64,000 nucleotides of DNA from Lactobacillus intestinalis (GTDB lineage Bacteria > Bacillota > Bacilli > Lactobacillales > Lactobacillaceae), in assembly GCF_024397795.1 (NCBI RefSeq), contig NZ_CP072985.1:248001-312000 (forward strand), written 5' to 3'. Below are positions 9,326-16,546 of this stretch, in pieces (within the stretch, counting starts at the first letter, position 1; the number at the start of each line of letters is the position of its first letter). Both the position numbers and the translations under genes were made by a program. Under the pieces are notes generated by a model. The model was not told the origin of the DNA. It was given only the letters and a program-made list of their open reading frames with translations, and did no database searches.

Positions 9326-9871
9326 CTAAATTAATGTTGCTCCAAGTGAATTCTTGAAGTGATCTAATGCCCATTCTTGTCCATGTTCGGTGAAAGTTGC
9401 GACCCCTTTAGTAGGGATAGTAATGTGATAATTGAGATTGTAAGCAGCGATAGCTGTGTGCAAAACGCAGATATCGGTGCAGACACCTGTAATATAAAGA
9501 TCATCAATTCGACGCTCACGTAAGTAATTATCTAGATTGGTGTTTTGGAAAGAGGAGTAACGATTTTTATTAAACTTATAAATCTTGTCACCATCTTGAT
9601 GTTCTAAATACCAAGTTTTTAACTTACCATAAAGTTCTTGACCTGGGGTTCCTACAATATTGTGAGGAGGGAAGAGTTTATATTCAGGACTAAATTTATC
9701 TCTTGTATGACCATCCGTCGGAAAGATAACATAGTCTCCATTTTTGTAAAATTTGTCAGCAAGATTTACCAAATAGTCTTCTAAGTCTTGCGCAACTTTG
9801 CCACAAGTAAGAGAGCCATCTGATGCTACAAAATCGTTGGTATAGTCAATGATCAACAATGCTTTTGTCAT
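9326..9871 (-). CDS. pncA: Nicotinamidase/isochorismatase-family cysteine hydrolase
   Basis: Probably hydrolyses nicotinamide to nicotinate in the NAD salvage pathway. The family triad is visible: Asp 9 in 'LLIIDYTNDF', Lys 102 in 'KFNKNRYSSF', and Cys 135 in 'GVCTDICV'. Metal-ligand positions resembling PncA are Asp 53, His 55 ('PTDGH') and His 70. The length of 181 residues fits. It has an AGGAG ribosome site, its own terminator, and is divergent from the broken acetyltransferase gene. Family membership is secure. The exact substrate is less so, since this fold includes other amide hydrolases. Confidence 0.85.
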   Translation of the reverse strand: MTKALLIIDYTNDFVASDGSLTCGKVAQDLEDYLVNLADKFYKNGDYVIFPTDGHTRDKFSPEYKLFPPHNIVGTPGQELYGKLKTWYLEHQDGDKIYKFNKNRYSSFQNTNLDNYLRERRIDDLYITGVCTDICVLHTAIAAYNLNYHITIPTKGVATFTEHGQEWALDHFKNSLGATLI

Positions 9872-9958
9872 AATTTTTCTCCTTTAAACTTTTACTAGTT
9901 AATTTATCAAAAAACTATGCTATCTTAAAGATCTAGGAACAATTTTAAGGAGAATTTT

Positions 9959-10438
9959 ATGGATTCAGATTTAGAGAAAATGCTTGCTGGTCAGCCTCAC
10001 AATCCAGTAAGTCCAGTTTTGAGCCAGATGTCTCAATTAGCACATCGCTTGTGTCGTGATTATAGTTTACATACTGAAACAGATAAAGTAGAGAGGGATG
10101 CAATTTTAGATAAGCTTTTTCCGGATCATAAGGATGGCATTTATATTCAAGGCTCCGTTAATGTAGACTATGGTAACTTTATGCATATAGGGAAATAATT
10201 TTTCGCGAACTTTAATTTTACTGTTTTAGATAGAGCTTCGGTGACGATCAGTGATAATATGTAATGTGTGGGCCTAATGTGACTTTAGCAACACCCATTC
10301 ATCCGCTTTTACCAAGTCAATGAAATCCTCATCAGCAAGCTGATGGTTCACAAGCTGCTTTAGAATGCAGTTGGGGTACCCACTAAAGTTATTCGCAAAA
10401 TCACGGAAGAGGATCGTTTAGACAATTATCCGTATTAA
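9959..10438 (+). pseudogene. Broken maltose/galactoside O-acetyltransferase gene
   Basis: The first 79 residues match the N-terminus of the hexapeptide-repeat sugar acetyltransferases: 'EKMLAGQPHNP', 'RRLCRDY'-like 'HRLCRDYS', 'DYGNFMHIGK'. The frame then stops at 10198. Just beyond it the next segment reads 'NNFFANFN'-like sequence and 'TVLDRASVTISDN'. A third frame gives 'VGPNVTLATPIHPLLPS', and the last segment reads 'KVIRKITEEDRL'. All parts of the family occur in order but in different frames with stops, so this is one decayed gene, not a small real protein. AAGGAG precedes the original start. Confidence 0.85.
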
Positions 10439-10496
10439 TTTGAATTTTATCCTAAAAATATATTAACTATTTCTCAACTTTTGTTATAATAAAGAT

Positions 10497-10678
10497 GCCA
10501 TGGCACAGGGCGTTAAATACTGGGCCAAGGTGAAGATGGTAAAAGAGGACAAGATTGATTATTAGAAGTAAGTAGGAGTGATGACCTATTTACTGATCAA
10601 TCGCAGGCTTATGTATGGTAGAAGATGCATATAGTAAAGAAATAGAAGTTAGGCGATAGGCTTAACTTCTATTTTTTT
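10497..10678 (+). ncRNA. Candidate stand-alone structured RNA (6S / lacto-usp-like size)
   Basis: A good -10 box (TATAAT, 10485-10490) is followed by about 180 nt without a convincing ORF, ending in a strong terminator. Internal folding is clear. GATTGAT (10553) pairs with ATCAATC (10596). Inside that, AGTAAGTAGG (10567) pairs with CCTATTTACT (10585). The 5' part is unusually GC-rich for this genome (GCCATGGC, TGGGCC). The length and loop-rich layout recall 6S RNA and the lactic-acid-bacterial lacto-usp motif, but I cannot confirm a family match. The downstream gene starts 20 bp after the terminator, so a leader role for that gene is the alternative. Confidence 0.55.
10642..10678 (+). terminator. 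Terminator of the candidate RNA
   Basis: The stem ATAGAAGTTA / TAACTTCTAT is followed by seven T. It separates the structured RNA from the next coding region. Confidence 0.85.
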
Positions 10679-10697
10679 AGTAGAAACGAGGATAAAA

Positions 10698-11339
10698 ATG
10701 AGTTCATATTTTCAAATTCAATGGCGTGACGATGAACTAGATAATTATAGTAGCGACAAGCTTTACTACATTTGGAATGTGCTAAAAGACGCGGTTCCTG
10801 TTGAATTAAAGCAAGAGCTTGGCAGAGTAAAATGGTTAAAAATTGAAAAACAACGCCAAGAAAGCGTTGAGAAAATTAAAAATATTCTCAATAGTCGCCC
10901 AGACAAATATGAAGTAAGAAAGGTTTGGCTTGATCTGCATCCAAAAGAAGCTGATACAGCTAAAACTGAAGGAGTGGAATTGGAAGAGATTGCCAATAAG
11001 TTTCCTCAAATGAGTAAGCAGCTGGGAGCTTTTATCGAACTTGAAAATATTGAAATTAAATATTTTGAACTAGATGGAACTCCAAAATACGAATTGGCAG
11101 ATTTCAAAGATCTTTTTCCCGAGAATTTTACTTCTGTTGGTTTTAGGAATCTTGGAATTACGGAAGAACAGTTTTTGAAATTATATCCGGATGTTAAAGC
11201 AGCGGAACTAGAAAGATTTTTAGAGTTAATGGGTTGTGAACTTGAAAAAGAAGATGGCCTAGAGCTGATTCCTTATCGGTTTGCTGTAAACGCTAAAAGG
11301 ATTCTGGTAGATGGCGATCGGCTGAGTTTAAGAAGATAA
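10698..11339 (+). CDS. Conserved hypothetical protein
   Basis: A 213-residue acidic protein of mixed charge with no signal peptide or membrane segment, so probably cytoplasmic. A GAGG ribosome site lies upstream of the ATG. The sequence is rich in Glu, Lys and Leu helices ('VELKQELGRVKWLKIEKQRQESVEKIKNIL' region) with 'ELERFLELMGCELEKEDG' near the C-terminus. I do not recognise a family. The gene stands 20 bp after the terminator of the candidate RNA, and a terminator follows it. Long open frame and coding-like codon use support a real gene. Confidence 0.7.
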   Translation: MSSYFQIQWRDDELDNYSSDKLYYIWNVLKDAVPVELKQELGRVKWLKIEKQRQESVEKIKNILNSRPDKYEVRKVWLDLHPKEADTAKTEGVELEEIANKFPQMSKQLGAFIELENIEIKYFELDGTPKYELADFKDLFPENFTSVGFRNLGITEEQFLKLYPDVKAAELERFLELMGCELEKEDGLELIPYRFAVNAKRILVDGDRLSLRR

Positions 11340-11438
11340 TTCAAATAATTACCCAAATAAGAGCTAAGGTTGTATATTGAAAGAGTAGGCATTAAACCTA
11401 CGCACCTATAAGTTTAATGGTTATGCTAAATGCTATGG

Positions 11439-11472
11439 AAAGAACTTACTGAGGAATCAGTGAGTTCTTTTT
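11439..11472 (+). terminator. Terminator overlapping the 3' end of the convergent glycosyltransferase gene
   Basis: The stem AAAGAACTTACTGA / TCAGTGAGTTCTTT is followed by a T run on the plus strand. Its right arm covers the stop codon of the minus-strand gene. Confidence 0.8.
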
Positions 11473-12581
11473 GCTTTACTCAATTTTTCCATCATCTTAA
11501 CCGCATATTCAGCTGATTTTTTAACGGTAAGTTTTTTAGCAAATTTCCGATACTGACGACTGTTTTCTTTTAGTGATTGAGGATGGGTAAACCAATAATC
11601 AATTTTTTGTGCTAAATCTTGACTATCTAGAATAGGAAATTTATTGTATTTAGTCAAGGCATAACTAGCAGTTGATGAAAGTGGGCCATCGGCAATAATC
11701 GGTACCAAACCGGCACTGAATGCCTCCATGCATGACATTCCTTCAATTTCTACATCTACACAATGAATAACTAAATCTGACTTTTGCATTAATTTTAAAA
11801 GATCTTGTTGGGAATAGAATTGCATTTTAACCGGATTAGTTAGTTCTTGATTTAGTTTTTGATATTTGGCTTTAAGTGGGCCTTGACCTGCTAAAACAAC
11901 TTGAAACTGATCTTGATATTTAGATAATTTTAGGGCTTTGAATAAAGTTTCTTGTCGCTTCTCATGAGAAAATCTGCCGATGCATAAAATTGTAAAGGGA
12001 TGGCCCACTTCAGTTTTATGAGGATTGTCGATAAATTTTTTAGCGATTCCATTGCTGTTGACATAAAGCATTTGCTTAAAATGGTGTTTTTGTAGCCAGT
12101 TTTTAACTTTGGGAGTGGGACATTGAAGAGCATCGCATTTTTTAAAAGCGATTTGCCGAAAAGCAAGCATAAAGATCCAATTCCAAAAGCGATTATTAAA
12201 TAAAGGGATAGAAGCAGTCATATTTTTTGGATAAATATGAAATGTACCAATGATCGGTTTATGTTGATGATGAGCAATTCTGCTTACGCTCCAACATAAT
12301 GGGAAAGGTGTTTCGATTAAGACCACATCGCTCCAAGAGACAGCCTTTTTGATTTCATTTTTAATAGGCCATGCTAAATGAAAACCCTCTTTTTGAATAA
12401 GTTTATTGAAAAAGGGCACACTTAATCTCGGCATTGCATAATCGGGAGTTCCATTGATATTTCGAGAAATTATCCGTACATCATGTCCCATTTTTTTGAA
12501 TTCTTTAACAAAGCGTTGAGTTGATATACACATTCCATTACTTTGATTAAAGTAATCATCAATAGCAATTAAAATTCGCAT
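11457..12581 (-). CDS. Family 4 glycosyltransferase (GT-B fold)
   Basis: Transfers a sugar from a nucleotide donor to an unknown acceptor at the cytoplasmic membrane face. The N-terminal half starts 'MRILIAIDDYFNQSNGM', typical of GT4. The donor domain has 'ILCIGRFSHEKRQETLFKAL', 'VVLAGQGPL', and the E-x7-E-type motif in 'EIEGMSCMEAFSAGLVPII'. I chose the ATG at 12581 because AAGGTG lies 6 nt ahead of it; a GTG three codons earlier overlaps that site. There is no partner gene nearby. LafA/B-like glycolipid synthases and polysaccharide enzymes belong to the same family, so the acceptor is unknown. Confidence 0.85.
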   Translation of the reverse strand: MRILIAIDDYFNQSNGMCISTQRFVKEFKKMGHDVRIISRNINGTPDYAMPRLSVPFFNKLIQKEGFHLAWPIKNEIKKAVSWSDVVLIETPFPLCWSVSRIAHHQHKPIIGTFHIYPKNMTASIPLFNNRFWNWIFMLAFRQIAFKKCDALQCPTPKVKNWLQKHHFKQMLYVNSNGIAKKFIDNPHKTEVGHPFTILCIGRFSHEKRQETLFKALKLSKYQDQFQVVLAGQGPLKAKYQKLNQELTNPVKMQFYSQQDLLKLMQKSDLVIHCVDVEIEGMSCMEAFSAGLVPIIADGPLSSTASYALTKYNKFPILDSQDLAQKIDYWFTHPQSLKENSRQYRKFAKKLTVKKSAEYAVKMMEKLSKAKRTH

Positions 12582-12645
12582 AAATAACACCTTCTTTGAC
12601 TAATATTATTATATCAAATTATATGCAAACTCATTGATTTTATAC

Positions 12646-12673
12646 TTGATTTTTTATTTTAAAAGTGTATAAT
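12646..12673 (+). promoter_or_regulatory. Sigma-A type promoter of the small membrane protein gene
   Basis: TTGATT (12646-12651) and TATAAT (12668-12673) are separated by 16 bp. They lie about 40 bp upstream of the coding start at 12712. Confidence 0.7.
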
Positions 12674-12711
12674 ACTTAGTCATTGTATTTAAGAAAGGAC
12701 ATGGTATTCGG

Positions 12712-12975
12712 ATGAAGTTAATAAAAATAAAAATCCTGACAATTATCAGTGGCTTGCTAACTTTAAACGGGTTAGCCATGTTATTCTCAGGATTAGTTAT
12801 TCAAATGAGTGAAACCAGAGACTTTTCAGAAGTGCATAGTGCTCTCAATAGTGCGTTTTATACTAATGCATTAATTTTTGCAGGTCTCATGATCATGATT
12901 GGTTTTGGGTTACTATTCTTTAATAGTTGGGCTCGTTTGAAAAATAAACATAGTAAATTAGTTAAATTTGCATAA
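12712..12975 (+). CDS. Small two-helix membrane protein, unknown
   Basis: An 87-residue protein with two hydrophobic segments (about residues 7-31 and 50-71) joined by a polar loop. It ends in a basic tail (KNKHSKLVK). An AAGGA site lies 11-12 nt ahead of the ATG; a nearer ATG in another frame stops after four codons. It has a good promoter and its own terminator, so it is a single-gene unit. No family is recognised. Confidence 0.7.
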   Translation: MKLIKIKILTIISGLLTLNGLAMLFSGLVIQMSETRDFSEVHSALNSAFYTNALIFAGLMIMIGFGLLFFNSWARLKNKHSKLVKFA

Positions 12976-12989
12976 ATATATATTATTTC

Positions 12990-13025
12990 AAAGTCAAATT
13001 ATTGATTTAATTTGACTTTTTTTGT
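12990..13025 (+). terminator. Rho-independent terminator
   Basis: The stem AAAGTCAAATT / AATTTGACTTT is followed by a run of eight T. Confidence 0.9.
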
Positions 13026-13074
13026 TACAATTTTTGTAAACGTATACATAAATTAATATATAGGAATTATAACT

Positions 13075-14238
13075 ATGAAATTAAGAAAAAATGCAGATAC
13101 TTTAAAACAAGTAACTGATTTAATAGAATATGCCTTTTTAAAAAACGATGATTTAACCCAAAATAATACCTTTATGAGTCGCTATTTACATAGTGCAGAT
13201 TATGGAATTATGAATGGTGATAAATTAGAGAGTTATTTGATGGTGACGCCCTTTCAGAGCCATATATTTTCGAAAAGTATACAAATGGCTGGAATAGGAT
13301 ATGTGGCTTCATATCCAGAATATCGCGGGCAAGGTGGAATTTCTAAATTATTTAAAGAAGTTTTTCATGATTTACATGAACAAAACATCCCTTTATCAAA
13401 TTTAGCACCGTTTTCTGAAAATTTTTATCGACAGTATGGATATGAAAATACTATCTATCAAAAAGTTTATTCTTTTGATAAAAATGCACTTAAGGGTTTT
13501 AAGATGCCAAAAAAGCGCAAACTTTTAAGAGGAAAATGGAATGATTTGGAAATTCAAAATTATGTAGTTCAACTTTATGAAGCTCAACTTCATACTAAGG
13601 CCGAACGCAATACTGTGGTGCGGCCGCAATGGTGGTGGAATCGCATCAATGAATATTATCCTTATCGCAATATAGTGATAAGTTTGGATGAAAATGAGCG
13701 TCCAAGAGGATATATGGTTTATAGAATTTATAACAGTACTTTTCATGTTGAGGAAATGTATTATCTAGACAGAAACAGTGCTAAGGACCTTTTAGCCTTT
13801 ATGGCAAGTCATATCTCTTCTAGATTAAAGTTTAAGGTTATCATGCCAACAAATGGATTATTGGAAGATGTATTTCCTGAACAACAATTTTTAAATATTA
13901 CCCTTGTCTCTTATATGATGAGCCGAATCATTGATTTTAAGAAAATCATGTCTTGTATGCAATTGAATCGATTAGGAACTTTTAATATTGAAGTTACTGA
14001 TGATCAACTTTGTCCCTGGAATAATGGAGTATGGGAAATAGAAGATTATGAAGGGACCCTATTATGTAACAAGGTTGAGGGAGATCCTGATTACAGCGCA
14101 AGTATTAATAATTGGAGTAAAATTCTATTAGGAGAATTAACTTTATCGCGTGCTATTGAAGCTGGAGATGTACATTGTAATAGAAATCAACGTATAGAAT
14201 TTAAAAAGGGAAAAATATCATTTTATGACTACTTTTAA
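13075..14238 (+). CDS. Eis-like GNAT N-acetyltransferase
   Basis: A 387-residue protein laid out like the Eis family, which has two GNAT folds and a C-terminal sterol-carrier-like domain. The acetyl-CoA loop is visible in 'YRGQGGISKLFKEV' (about residues 83-96), preceded by 'MAGIGYVASYPEYRG'. The segment 'LAPFSENFYRQYGYE' is typical of Eis-related proteins. Such enzymes acetylate amines, including aminoglycosides and lysines; the substrate here is unknown. A T-rich 5' region precedes it and no ribosome site stands out beyond 'AGGAAT'. It stands alone. Confidence 0.85.
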   Translation: MKLRKNADTLKQVTDLIEYAFLKNDDLTQNNTFMSRYLHSADYGIMNGDKLESYLMVTPFQSHIFSKSIQMAGIGYVASYPEYRGQGGISKLFKEVFHDLHEQNIPLSNLAPFSENFYRQYGYENTIYQKVYSFDKNALKGFKMPKKRKLLRGKWNDLEIQNYVVQLYEAQLHTKAERNTVVRPQWWWNRINEYYPYRNIVISLDENERPRGYMVYRIYNSTFHVEEMYYLDRNSAKDLLAFMASHISSRLKFKVIMPTNGLLEDVFPEQQFLNITLVSYMMSRIIDFKKIMSCMQLNRLGTFNIEVTDDQLCPWNNGVWEIEDYEGTLLCNKVEGDPDYSASINNWSKILLGELTLSRAIEAGDVHCNRNQRIEFKKGKISFYDYF

Positions 14239-14327
14239 TAAAAACTGCAAGGCATATTAAGTGAATTTTGAAACCTTTTTTACTATAATAATAAGTAAGC
14301 AAAGGTTACGAAAGAGGTGTTAATATT

Positions 14328-14615
14328 ATGAGTAAAGCTTTAAAGATTTTTGGAATCAGTGCGATTGTTGTCGGTGCTCTTGGTGCAGCTGCTGCAGTTA
14401 CTAAAGTTGTACTTGATAAGTTAGCTAGCGACACAACAGATTCTGATTCTGACACACAAACTTCTGATGACACAAAGACTGATTTCCCTAAGAATGTTGT
14501 TAATGATTCTCAAGCAGAACTTATGACTTCTGAACTTAAGGATGATGATAAAACAGCTGAAAAAAATCCGAAGGTAAACAGTGATAGTTTACCAAAGCCA
14601 AAACAAGCTGTTTAG
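14328..14615 (+). CDS. Small single-span surface-facing protein, unknown
   Basis: A 95-residue protein with one N-terminal hydrophobic helix (about residues 9-30, rich in Ala, Gly and Val) and a long Asp/Ser/Thr-rich tail. The tail is probably extracytoplasmic and unstructured. GAGGTG precedes the ATG by 9 nt. A strong terminator follows. No family is recognised; it resembles small membrane-anchored tails common in lactobacilli. Confidence 0.7.
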   Translation: MSKALKIFGISAIVVGALGAAAAVTKVVLDKLASDTTDSDSDTQTSDDTKTDFPKNVVNDSQAELMTSELKDDDKTAEKNPKVNSDSLPKPKQAV

Positions 14616-14633
14616 TTTTATTATTAATAGTCG

Positions 14634-14662
14634 AAAAGAGCACGCTCACGTGCTCTTTTTTT
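14634..14662 (+). terminator. Rho-independent terminator
   Basis: The stem AAAAGAGCACG / CGTGCTCTTTT with a 4-nt loop is followed by a T run. Confidence 0.92.
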
Positions 14663-14780
14663 GTGGATATTATTAATAAATCATATATCACTAATATTAT
14701 AGATACTACAAGCTCTATGCTTTAATGAGAAGAATTTGTTATAATTAACACAGTGATAGATAAGTGGATGGCTGGTTATT

Positions 14781-15287
14781 ATGATGAAAAAGAAAAAAGA
14801 ATACATTTGGTGTTTAATAGAATTTCCCGATGGGAGAAAAGAATGGTATTGCGTAAGCAAACTGCTTCGACAAGCTTTATTTTTAGAAAAGAAGATCAAT
14901 AGGTATTGGAAAAATACTTTAATAGGATGCTATATTAATGTTTCTACTACTGAATATAGTCATGATCATCAAACGCGTTTAACGGTGGGAAGAGTAGAGA
15001 AGATCAAAATTTTATCTTATCGATCGCATGATTGGCATTGGACGCGTAATCAATTTGTCACTCCTAATCATTTGATGGATTTTGATAGTGCTTATAATTA
15101 CTTAAAACATGATTATTCATGGTACAACAAATTTGCAATTTGGGTCGCTCTACGTTATTGGCACAATCTTCTGCTTCAAAATAAAATTAAATTAATGAAA
15201 AAGAATCTCCATAGGAAAATGTGGAAGCTTCATAAATTTATTGAATATAAGAATATTGTTACTAAATCAATAGACAATAAAAAATAA
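14781..15287 (+). CDS. Hypothetical basic protein
   Basis: A 168-residue protein, strongly basic and rich in Trp, Tyr, His and Lys. No signal peptide or clear membrane helix is visible. The N-terminus 'KKEYIWCLIEFPDGRKEWYCVS' suggests a small beta-rich domain; the C-terminal part is helical and Lys-rich. The ribosome site is weak, so the start may be either of two consecutive ATG codons. A terminator follows. The function is not recognised. Confidence 0.6.
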   Translation: MMKKKKEYIWCLIEFPDGRKEWYCVSKLLRQALFLEKKINRYWKNTLIGCYINVSTTEYSHDHQTRLTVGRVEKIKILSYRSHDWHWTRNQFVTPNHLMDFDSAYNYLKHDYSWYNKFAIWVALRYWHNLLLQNKIKLMKKNLHRKMWKLHKFIEYKNIVTKSIDNKK

Positions 15288-15298
15288 TTTTTATAATT

Positions 15299-15336
15299 AA
15301 AAGCACACCTACAAATTTTGTAAGTGTGCTTTTTTA
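15299..15336 (+). terminator. Rho-independent terminator
   Basis: The stem AAAAGCACAC / GTGTGCTTTT with inner ACAAA/TTTGT pairing is followed by T. Confidence 0.9.
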
Positions 15337-15458
15337 AAGAAAGTTGAAACTATGTGAGTAACTAAAAAGTATTGTTACTCCAAATGTATTAATGATTATA
15401 TGAATAATAAAGTAATAAGAATAACTGGGCATTTCTTTGGGAGAGAAATGCTAATGAG

Positions 15459-15492
15459 AAACGAAGCTATCGATTGATAACTTCGTTTATTA
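15459..15492 (+). terminator. Orphan hairpin in the gap before the oxidoreductase gene
   Basis: The stem AACGAAG / CTTCGTT with inner ATC/GAT is followed by TATTATTAT. No gene is seen in 15337-15458, so this may end a short untranslated transcript or be a relic. Nothing else is evident in 15337-15618. Confidence 0.4.
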
Positions 15493-15618
15493 TTATACCA
15501 CTAAAATATGAAAGCGATTATATAATTTAAGCCTTATTATTAAATTTATTTTCTTTTTAGTGCTATTCTATATATAGAGTCAATTATTGTGTTGGCAAAA
15601 AAAGAAAGGAAATTTAAT

Positions 15619-16284
15619 ATGAAAAAAGTAGGTATTATTGGCGCCTCAGGTATGGCAGGCAGTGCTATTTATAAATTGGCAGAAAAAAATCCAAATATTG
15701 ATGTAGTAGGTATTGTTCGTCATGAAAAAAAGGCTCGTGAAGTTTTAGGTAAAGATGCCAATTTAATTGTTGGAGATATTTTTGATATGCCTGACAGCAT
15801 GTTGGAACACTTCGATGTGATCATCGATGCTTTTAATACAACTCCTGAAAATGCGGAAGAACATACTAAGCTTGCTAAGAAGTTAATGACTTTAGCTCAA
15901 AGAAACGATATTAGAGTAATCTTTATTCTTGGAGCTGGTAGTTTGCACACAGGAGAAGATAAACACCTTGTAGTTGATGATATCAAGAAGATGCCAGGTT
16001 CAGAACGTTGGGCAAATACCCCAATTCAACAACTTCACGAATTAGAATACATCCACCAAGTAGATGAAGAAGATAAGAATGAAGATGCTGATTGGCTAGG
16101 AATTTCTCCATCAATGGATTTTGTTGATGGTCCCGCAACTGATTACATTACAGGCAAAGATGAGCTTTTATATAACGACAAGGGTGAATCTAAGTTAAAT
16201 TCTGGTACAATGGCAAAATTTTTAATTAAGGAAATTCTTGATCCTGTACACCATCGTGAAAGAATTACAATTGCTAACGAATAA
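15619..16284 (+). CDS. NAD(P)-binding oxidoreductase, atypical SDR type
   Basis: A 221-residue cytoplasmic protein with an N-terminal Rossmann motif 'KVGIIGASGMAGSAIYKLA', the GxxGxxG pattern of NAD(P)H-binding atypical SDRs. Further signs are 'IVGDIFDMPDSMLEHFDVIIDAF' in place of the usual 'DxxD' acidic strand, and 'FILGAGSLHTGEDKHLV'. I chose the ATG at 15619 because GAAAGGA stands 7-8 nt ahead; the open frame extends ten codons further to a GTG without support. The substrate is unknown. Relatives are often annotated as NAD(P)H-binding or flavin-reductase-like proteins. Confidence 0.8.
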   Translation: MKKVGIIGASGMAGSAIYKLAEKNPNIDVVGIVRHEKKAREVLGKDANLIVGDIFDMPDSMLEHFDVIIDAFNTTPENAEEHTKLAKKLMTLAQRNDIRVIFILGAGSLHTGEDKHLVVDDIKKMPGSERWANTPIQQLHELEYIHQVDEEDKNEDADWLGISPSMDFVDGPATDYITGKDELLYNDKGESKLNSGTMAKFLIKEILDPVHHRERITIANE

Positions 16285-16291
16285 TTTTTTG

Positions 16292-16320
16292 TTGACATAT
16301 ATAAAATTAGCAGTTATAGT
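16292..16320 (+). promoter_or_regulatory. Strong promoter of the leader peptide / peptide-binding protein unit
   Basis: Consensus TTGACA (16292-16297) and TATAGT (16315-16320) are separated by 17 bp. It lies 35 bp ahead of the leader ORF. Confidence 0.85.
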
Positions 16321-16355
16321 ATGCTTATCAAAAATAAGCAAAGGAGATGAAGAAC

Positions 16356-16448
16356 ATGTTGGCACGTACTAATAAAATGCAAAATAGAGAATGTTGTTGC
16401 ACTAGCTGCAGTTTATTTGTCGTGCTCAATGTGCAATGCGTCTCGTAA
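16356..16448 (+). CDS. Cysteine-rich 30-residue leader peptide
   Basis: A short ORF behind a strong AAGGAGATG ribosome site, too small for routine gene calling. The peptide has five Cys in 30 residues: three consecutive at 13-15 ('RECCCTSC'), then 18 and 28, with Ser at 17, 19 and 30. It lies between a consensus promoter and a strong intrinsic terminator, directly in front of a peptide-binding lipoprotein gene. That is the classical layout of ribosome-mediated attenuation, with Cys codons as sensor. The Cys codons overlap a hairpin arm (TTGCAC 16397-16402 with GTGCAA 16431-16436). Cysteine limitation as the signal is my inference. A metal-binding or secreted peptide is a less likely alternative. 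Confidence 0.7.
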   Translation: MLARTNKMQNRECCCTSCSLFVVLNVQCVS

Positions 16449-16480
16449 ATAATTATTCTGAAACTTAATCAGACTAGTTT

Positions 16481-16519
16481 AAATGAGCTCTATTCCATGT
16501 GGAGTACAGCTCATTTTTT
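16481..16519 (+). terminator. Attenuator terminator between leader peptide and lipoprotein gene
   Basis: A 16-bp stem with one C-C mismatch (AATGAGCT / AGCTCATT outside, TATTCCA / TGGAGTA inside) is followed by six T. It ends 27 bp before the lipoprotein ATG. Its 5' arm TGAGC (16484-16488) can pair with GCTCA (16424-16428) in the leader, a possible antiterminator. Confidence 0.85.
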
Positions 16520-16546
16520 GCTTTAAAGAAGAAAAGGAGAAAGTTT

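Noticed and set aside
9959..10198. A complete 79-residue small protein
   Set aside because: It is only the N-terminal part of a sugar O-acetyltransferase; the rest follows in other frames with stops.
16321..16546. A T-box in front of the first peptide-binding gene
   Set aside because: No GGTGG T-box motif or AGAGAG Stem I motif. The layout is leader peptide plus terminator.
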